Assembly (NCBI RefSeq): GCF_004022565.1
Contig: NZ_CP022987.1
Coordinates: forward strand, 1,612,001-1,676,000
Length of the DNA: 64,000 nt
Direction of reading: 5' to 3'
Origin: Pollutimonas thiosulfatoxidans
Lineage (GTDB): Bacteria > Pseudomonadota > Gammaproteobacteria > Burkholderiales > Burkholderiaceae_B
Under the pieces are notes generated by a model. That model did not search any database. It was given only the letters and a program-made list of their open reading frames with translations, and was not told where the DNA came from. Position numbers and translations under genes: made by a program. The first letter of the stretch is position 1, and every line of letters starts with the position of its first letter. Shown here in pieces: positions 60,665-64,000 of this stretch.

Positions 60665-60755
60665 GTTATTGCCGCCAATATTGCCGTAGTTGCTACCTAC
60701 TTGTTACCGCCCTGCGGCAAAAACAATATAGCTGTAAAGCCCTACATTCTAACAG
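60665..60755 (-). promoter_or_regulatory. Extended -10 promoter and structured leader of the rimP operon
   Basis: An extended -10 TGTTAGAAT reads on the minus strand at 60746-60754, with no good -35. The leader that follows can fold as a three-way junction: outer stem 60724-60729 with 60678-60683, hairpin GCGGCAA/TTACCGC on the plus strand at 60714-60720 with 60704-60710, and a GTAG/CTAC hairpin (60686-60700). An exclusive alternative pairs 60714-60720 with 60669-60675 (7 bp). Confidence 0.45.
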
Positions 60756-60808
60756 AATCTCAATAAAAATCCTGTGATGTCTAGGCCTTACCTTTAAAAA
60801 GCAACAGT

Positions 60809-60826
60809 GGGCGGCAAGTGCCGCCC
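60809..60826 (-). terminator. Terminator after rluB
   Basis: GGGCGGC (60809-60815) and GCCGCCC (60820-60826) form a perfect 7-bp stem with a four-base loop, 14 bases beyond the rluB stop. On the minus strand a T tract follows after about nine bases, so it is a somewhat imperfect rho-independent terminator. Confidence 0.65.
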
Positions 60827-60839
60827 CCGGTACGTCCGA

Positions 60840-62615
60840 CTACCTGTTACGACCGCCGCCCAGCTTGCCCAGGTGCGACTCGTGCGCCGACGCCCCGCGA
60901 GGCTGCCAATCGTCGCCGCGTGCTGCGGAGCTGCGGGCGCGACCGCCGGTGTTGCCGGTTGCTTTGGGCTTGGCGCTGCCGCGAGGGCCACGCGCTGGCT
61001 TGGGCGCTCCTGCCTTGGGACCAGCGCCGCCCGGCTTGGGGCCTCCGGGCTTGGCCGAACGGGTGGACCGCCGACGTGGGTCTGCCGGTGCAGCGTTCTC
61101 GTCGCGCGGACCCCGTGGCTGCCCTGCCGGCTTGCGACCCTTCCCGGCCGGCTTGGCCCGGCCACTGCCGTTGCCATTAGGGTGGCCGTTGGCCAAACCG
61201 CCACTGAAGCTAAGGCCGGTACCGTAGGGATCAGACGGATAGCTTTCTGCCACCGAACCGCGCACTGTCCGACCGCCCGACAACTTGCCGCGACGCCCGA
61301 GCTTGGCGCCGTTCATGCCATTGCGCTCCATGGTGCCAAACCCTGGTGGCAAGGCGCTATCGTGCGAGGCAGGCTGCCGCTCGCGGCGACCGTCGTCATC
61401 GCCGTCATCTTCGCGCAACAGCCCAAGCTGCAACATCAGGGCGTTGACCAGGGAACCATCCAGCTCTTCCCACCGGCCGCGGCGTAAATTGCGTGGCAAT
61501 ACCACTTCACCGAATCGAGTGCGTATCAGGCGGCTTACCGTCACACCTGCCGCCTCGAACATGCGGCGGACTTCGCGATTGCGGCCTTCCTTCAGTGTGA
61601 CGCGGTACCAGCGATTGCTGCCCTCGCCCCCCAAATAGTCCAGCGAACCGAACTGCGCCATCCCGTCCTCAAGGGCGATGCCCTTGAGCAGGCTGGCCTG
61701 CTGCTCTTCGCCGAGCTCGCCCAAAACGCGCACAGCGTACTCGCGCTCGGCGCCATAGCGTGGATGCATCAGACGGTTGGCCAGATCGCCCGATGTGGTC
61801 AGGATAAGCAGGCCTTCGGTGTTCAGATCCAGACGGCCTACCGAGAGCCACTTGCCCACTCGCATCTTGGGCAGACGCGCAAATACGGTAGCGCGACCTT
61901 CAGGGTCGTCGTGGCTGACGATCTCGCCGGCCGGCTTGTGATACAGGATGATGCGCGGCGGCTTCTTCGCACTTGGACGAGTAATGACGCGGCCGTTGAC
62001 GCGAACCTGATCGTTCTCGCCAACCCGCTGTCCGATATGAGCCGGCTCGCCGTTGACGGATACCCGGCCGGCAATAATGAGCTCTTCCATCTCGCGACGA
62101 GAACCGACTCCGGCTTCGGCCAGCACCTTGTGCAGCTTGGGCATCAGCGCGTCGCTGCCCAGGTACTTGCCCAAGCGTTGCGCCATCGGCGCAGCAGTCT
62201 CGAGATAGGCCAGGGCCTGCTCGGCATCGTTCTCGGCTTCGGCTGCCTGGGCCGGCTCGGCTGGCTTGGGACCGCGCCCGCGGCCACGCGCCGGCCCAGC
62301 CGCCGGGCTACCCGCGCCCGGGCCAGCCGCCGTCTTGTCAGCGGGTTTACGGCGTCGAGGGTTTCTTGGGGGCTTGGCCGCAGCGGCGGCTTCGGCCGAG
62401 TCTGTCGGCGCAGCTTCTCCATCGGGCGCACCCGTTGACGTTGCGTTGGCGCCCTCAGTCGGCGCATCGCCGCGTCGGCGACGAAAGGGCGTACGCAATT
62501 TGCGGCCCTTGCCGCGCGTCGACGTGGGCTGGCCGCCATCAGCAGCATGATCGGCTTGATCGACTGCTGGAAGCTTGCCAGCGGCGGAACCGTGTTCTTC
62601 GTTGATATCACTCAT
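60840..62615 (-). CDS. rluB: 23S rRNA pseudouridine2605 synthase RluB, with long tails
   Basis: A protein of 591 residues, about twice the E. coli enzyme (291). The start MSDINEEHGSAAGK overlaps the end of scpB by eight bases. Roughly 165 Arg/Ala/Pro-rich residues precede an S4 RNA-binding domain (LHKVLAEAGVGSRREMEELI) and the catalytic domain with its aspartate in GRLDLNTEGLLILTT. Another 160 or so basic Gly/Pro/Lys/Arg-rich residues follow. It converts one uridine of 23S rRNA to pseudouridine. The tails are low complexity and probably disordered. A RluE/RluF paralogue is possible but less likely. Confidence 0.9.
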   Translation of the reverse strand: MSDINEEHGSAAGKLPAVDQADHAADGGQPTSTRGKGRKLRTPFRRRRGDAPTEGANATSTGAPDGEAAPTDSAEAAAAAKPPRNPRRRKPADKTAAGPGAGSPAAGPARGRGRGPKPAEPAQAAEAENDAEQALAYLETAAPMAQRLGKYLGSDALMPKLHKVLAEAGVGSRREMEELIIAGRVSVNGEPAHIGQRVGENDQVRVNGRVITRPSAKKPPRIILYHKPAGEIVSHDDPEGRATVFARLPKMRVGKWLSVGRLDLNTEGLLILTTSGDLANRLMHPRYGAEREYAVRVLGELGEEQQASLLKGIALEDGMAQFGSLDYLGGEGSNRWYRVTLKEGRNREVRRMFEAAGVTVSRLIRTRFGEVVLPRNLRRGRWEELDGSLVNALMLQLGLLREDDGDDDGRRERQPASHDSALPPGFGTMERNGMNGAKLGRRGKLSGGRTVRGSVAESYPSDPYGTGLSFSGGLANGHPNGNGSGRAKPAGKGRKPAGQPRGPRDENAAPADPRRRSTRSAKPGGPKPGGAGPKAGAPKPARGPRGSAKPKATGNTGGRARSSAARGDDWQPRGASAHESHLGKLGGGRNR

Positions 62616-63321
62616 TTTCTTTCTGGTACTCCGTTTGTATCTGTTCTTCCACCGATGGCTGCGCATCGTCGGCATTAATGATGGCGTTACGTTCGCCTGG
62701 GTCTGCGTCCGGGGATTCGGTGTCGTATGCCTCTGTCGCCTCGGCGAATGCGAGTTCGTCGTTGGGGATTTCTTCAAGCTGAAGGCCTGCAAGGGCTACT
62801 ACCGCCTCCTGAGATTCCAACTCAGGTAGTTGGTCCAGCGCCTTAAGCCCGAGATCGTCCAGGAACTGGCGAGTGGTGCCCAAAAGCGCCGGCCGCCCAG
62901 GGGCGTCCCGGTACCCGAGCACCTCGATCCAGCCACGATCCTCCAGCGTACGCACGATTTGCGTTGAGACCGTGACGCCACGAATGTCTTCGATGTCGCC
63001 CCGGGTTACCGGCTGGCGCCACGCGATAATGGCCAGGGTCTCGAGCACCGCCCTGGAATAACGGGGCGGCTTTTCGGGGTTGAGGCGTGCCAGATAGCGC
63101 TGCATATCCGGCCGGCTCTGGAAGCGCCAGCCCGTCGCCAGGTTGACCAGTTCGAGACCTTTTTCGCTCCAGTCCAGCTGCAAGGTAGCCACGTAGCGAT
63201 GCAAGTCATCGTTGGTGAAGTCTTCGCTTGCAAAAAGCTTGCGCAGCTCGGCCACCGGCATGGGGCGATCGGCGCACAACAGCGCCGTTTCAAGCACTCG
63301 GATGATCTCGGTCTCTGTCAT
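62608..63321 (-). CDS. scpB: Segregation and condensation protein B
   Basis: A protein of 237 residues with the winged-helix core: ALLCADRPMPVAELRKLF, RYSRAVLETLAIIAWRQPVTRGDIEDIRG (read in parts), and LGYRDAPGRPALLGTT, where the GRPxL/YGTT element is the family signature. It works with ScpA and SMC in chromosome condensation. The acidic C-terminal tail (about residues 185-237) is of variable type. It heads the scpB-rluB pair and is divergent from the initiator tRNA gene. Confidence 0.95.
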   Translation of the reverse strand: MTETEIIRVLETALLCADRPMPVAELRKLFASEDFTNDDLHRYVATLQLDWSEKGLELVNLATGWRFQSRPDMQRYLARLNPEKPPRYSRAVLETLAIIAWRQPVTRGDIEDIRGVTVSTQIVRTLEDRGWIEVLGYRDAPGRPALLGTTRQFLDDLGLKALDQLPELESQEAVVALAGLQLEEIPNDELAFAEATEAYDTESPDADPGERNAIINADDAQPSVEEQIQTEYQKENE

Positions 63322-63347
63322 CGGGCAAAAAGTAGGTTCTGCTTGGG

Positions 63348-63376
63348 TTGCATGGATTAGGTAATTGGGTTAATAT
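63348..63376 (+). promoter_or_regulatory. Sigma-70 promoter of the initiator tRNA gene
   Basis: TTGCAT (63348-63353) and TAATAT (63371-63376) are spaced by exactly 17 bases and end 13 bases before the tRNA. Transcription would start near 63383. Confidence 0.75.
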
Positions 63377-63389
63377 TCTTTTCTTCAGA

Positions 63390-63466
63390 CGCGGGGTGGA
63401 GCAGTCTGGCAGCTCGTCGGGCTCATAACCCGAAGGTCACAGGTTCAAATCCTGTCCCCGCAACCA
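63390..63466 (+). tRNA. Initiator tRNA-Met (fMet, anticodon CAT)
   Basis: A complete 77-base tRNA gene with encoded CCA, folding into a standard cloverleaf. Anticodon CAT is in the loop CTCATAA, and the anticodon stem has three consecutive G-C pairs (GGG/CCC). The first base pair is the mismatch C1-A72, with CGCGGGG opposite CCCCGCA. These two features identify the initiator tRNA and not the elongator. T-loop GGTTCAAATCC is standard. Confidence 0.97.
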
Positions 63467-63472
63467 GTTTTT

Positions 63473-63506
63473 AAATGGGTCAAACGCAAACGCGTTTGAC
63501 CCATTT
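63473..63506 (+). terminator. Terminator of the tRNA-fMet gene
   Basis: AAATGGGTCAAACGC (63473-63487) and GCGTTTGACCCATTT (63492-63506) form a perfect 15-bp stem with a four-base loop, six bases after the tRNA CCA. A T-rich stretch follows. Confidence 0.92.
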
Positions 63507-64000
63507 TTGTTTGTGCTGATAATGCCGCTTGAGGTACAAGCGACCTTACACCGGCCGCAGCGCAAACCGTACGGGCGCCGGCAGAGTACTGCCCCTGGAT
63601 GGCCAGGGTCGCACGTAGCCCAGGCCTGCGCCTTGCGAGAATGCCAATACCGGAAATACTAAGGTTTGCTGCCATGAGTCCTATTTCAGGGTGCAGGTGG
63701 TCGCGTCTGATGAGGCAGCTACGCTACTTCATCAGGCTATCCGAGGGATGGCCCACTGCTATGAAATATTTGTGGTTCAGGCGCTTGCGGCCCGCCGAAG
63801 CTTGCCCGGAAGATACGGGGCTTGCCTGGCACACGCGAATAATGCGCCTGTTTAAAATTATTCAATTTATATTGCGATGGCCGAAAGACAAGGTCGCGGC
63901 CTGTGCCAGCAGGAGCCCGTAATGCGGGTTGACCTAGCGTCTTGCGCCGGGTCTTGCCTGTGGCAGTAACAATGCCATTACACCACCGGCAGGCAGTCAT
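63507..64000. other. About 490 bases without a supported gene
   Basis: No open frame here has a ribosome-binding site plus recognisable protein content. Two overlapping frames (63599-63922 plus, 63737-64000 minus) are open but look like chance or decayed sequence. The plus frame has a short RQLRYFIRLSE stretch recalling LysR N-termini, with nothing to support it afterwards. The stretch lies 3' of a tRNA gene, a common site for integrated elements, but no attachment-site repeat could be found within the window. Confidence 0.6.

Noticed and set aside
63599..63922. Possible LysR-like protein after the tRNA gene
   Set aside because: Only about eleven residues resemble a LysR N-terminus; the helix-turn-helix does not continue and no ribosome-binding site is present.
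1..64000. CRISPR array, prophage or insertion sequence
   Set aside because: No regular repeat-spacer pattern, transposase, integrase or phage structural genes were seen in reading the window.

Overview
The window is a dense, housekeeping-rich stretch of a GC-rich chromosome. Protein signatures and gene order (rpsF-priB-rpsR-rplI-dnaB, xseB-ispA-dxs, alaC-hom-thrC, rimP-nusA-infB-rbfA-truB-typA, alr-radA) suggest a betaproteobacterium of the order Burkholderiales, most likely family Alcaligenaceae (Bordetella/Pusillimonas-like). This placement is inferred from family recognition, not from a search. I see no CRISPR array, prophage, insertion sequence or rRNA operon. One tRNA gene is present, an initiator tRNA-Met.

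Layout. 1-8.7 kb (minus): hrpA, dnaE, a family 4 glycosyltransferase and the start of a polysaccharide deacetylase. 8.8-10.5 kb (plus): argA and the Fe(II)-trafficking protein gene, closed by a perfect bidirectional terminator. 10.5-17.1 kb (minus): phoU, rpiA, a Spx/ArsC-like protein, a four-gene polyamine ABC transporter and a Kdo-kinase-like gene. 17.1-23.7 kb (minus): an orphan FtsX-type permease, a TauE/SafE transporter, radA, an SDR reductase and alr. 23.7-26.9 kb (plus): hpnCDE for squalene synthesis. 26.9-31.6 kb (minus): crcB with an unknown 99-residue gene, then alaC-hom-thrC. 31.7-35.4 kb (plus): Mth938-like, bcp, phoH-like and pdxA. 35.4-42.6 kb (minus): dnaB, the rplI/rpsR/priB/rpsF operon, folE2, dxs, ispA and xseB. 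42.9-52.5 kb: a Rieske oxygenase, a sulfurtransferase, an EamA transporter, htpX, a dienelactone hydrolase, polA, a LOG-family gene and gabD. 52.6-63.3 kb (minus): the typA...rimP translation operon and scpB-rluB. 63.4-64 kb: initiator tRNA, then about 490 bp with no supported gene.

How the genes connect. dxs and ispA make isoprenoid precursor up to farnesyl diphosphate, and hpnCDE convert farnesyl diphosphate to squalene; no squalene-hopene cyclase lies in the window. The rpsF and rimP operons supply the ribosome and transcription-elongation machinery. dnaE, dnaB, priB, polA and radA serve replication and repair.

The most interesting signals are mostly not in the proteins. They are a structured leader ending in a terminator-like hairpin directly before rimP, divergent polA and LOG genes whose ATG codons overlap, and an initiator tRNA close to the rimP operon but facing the other way. 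A Rieske oxygenase also has a greatly lengthened loop in its cluster-binding motif. No clearly new multi-gene system could be shown.
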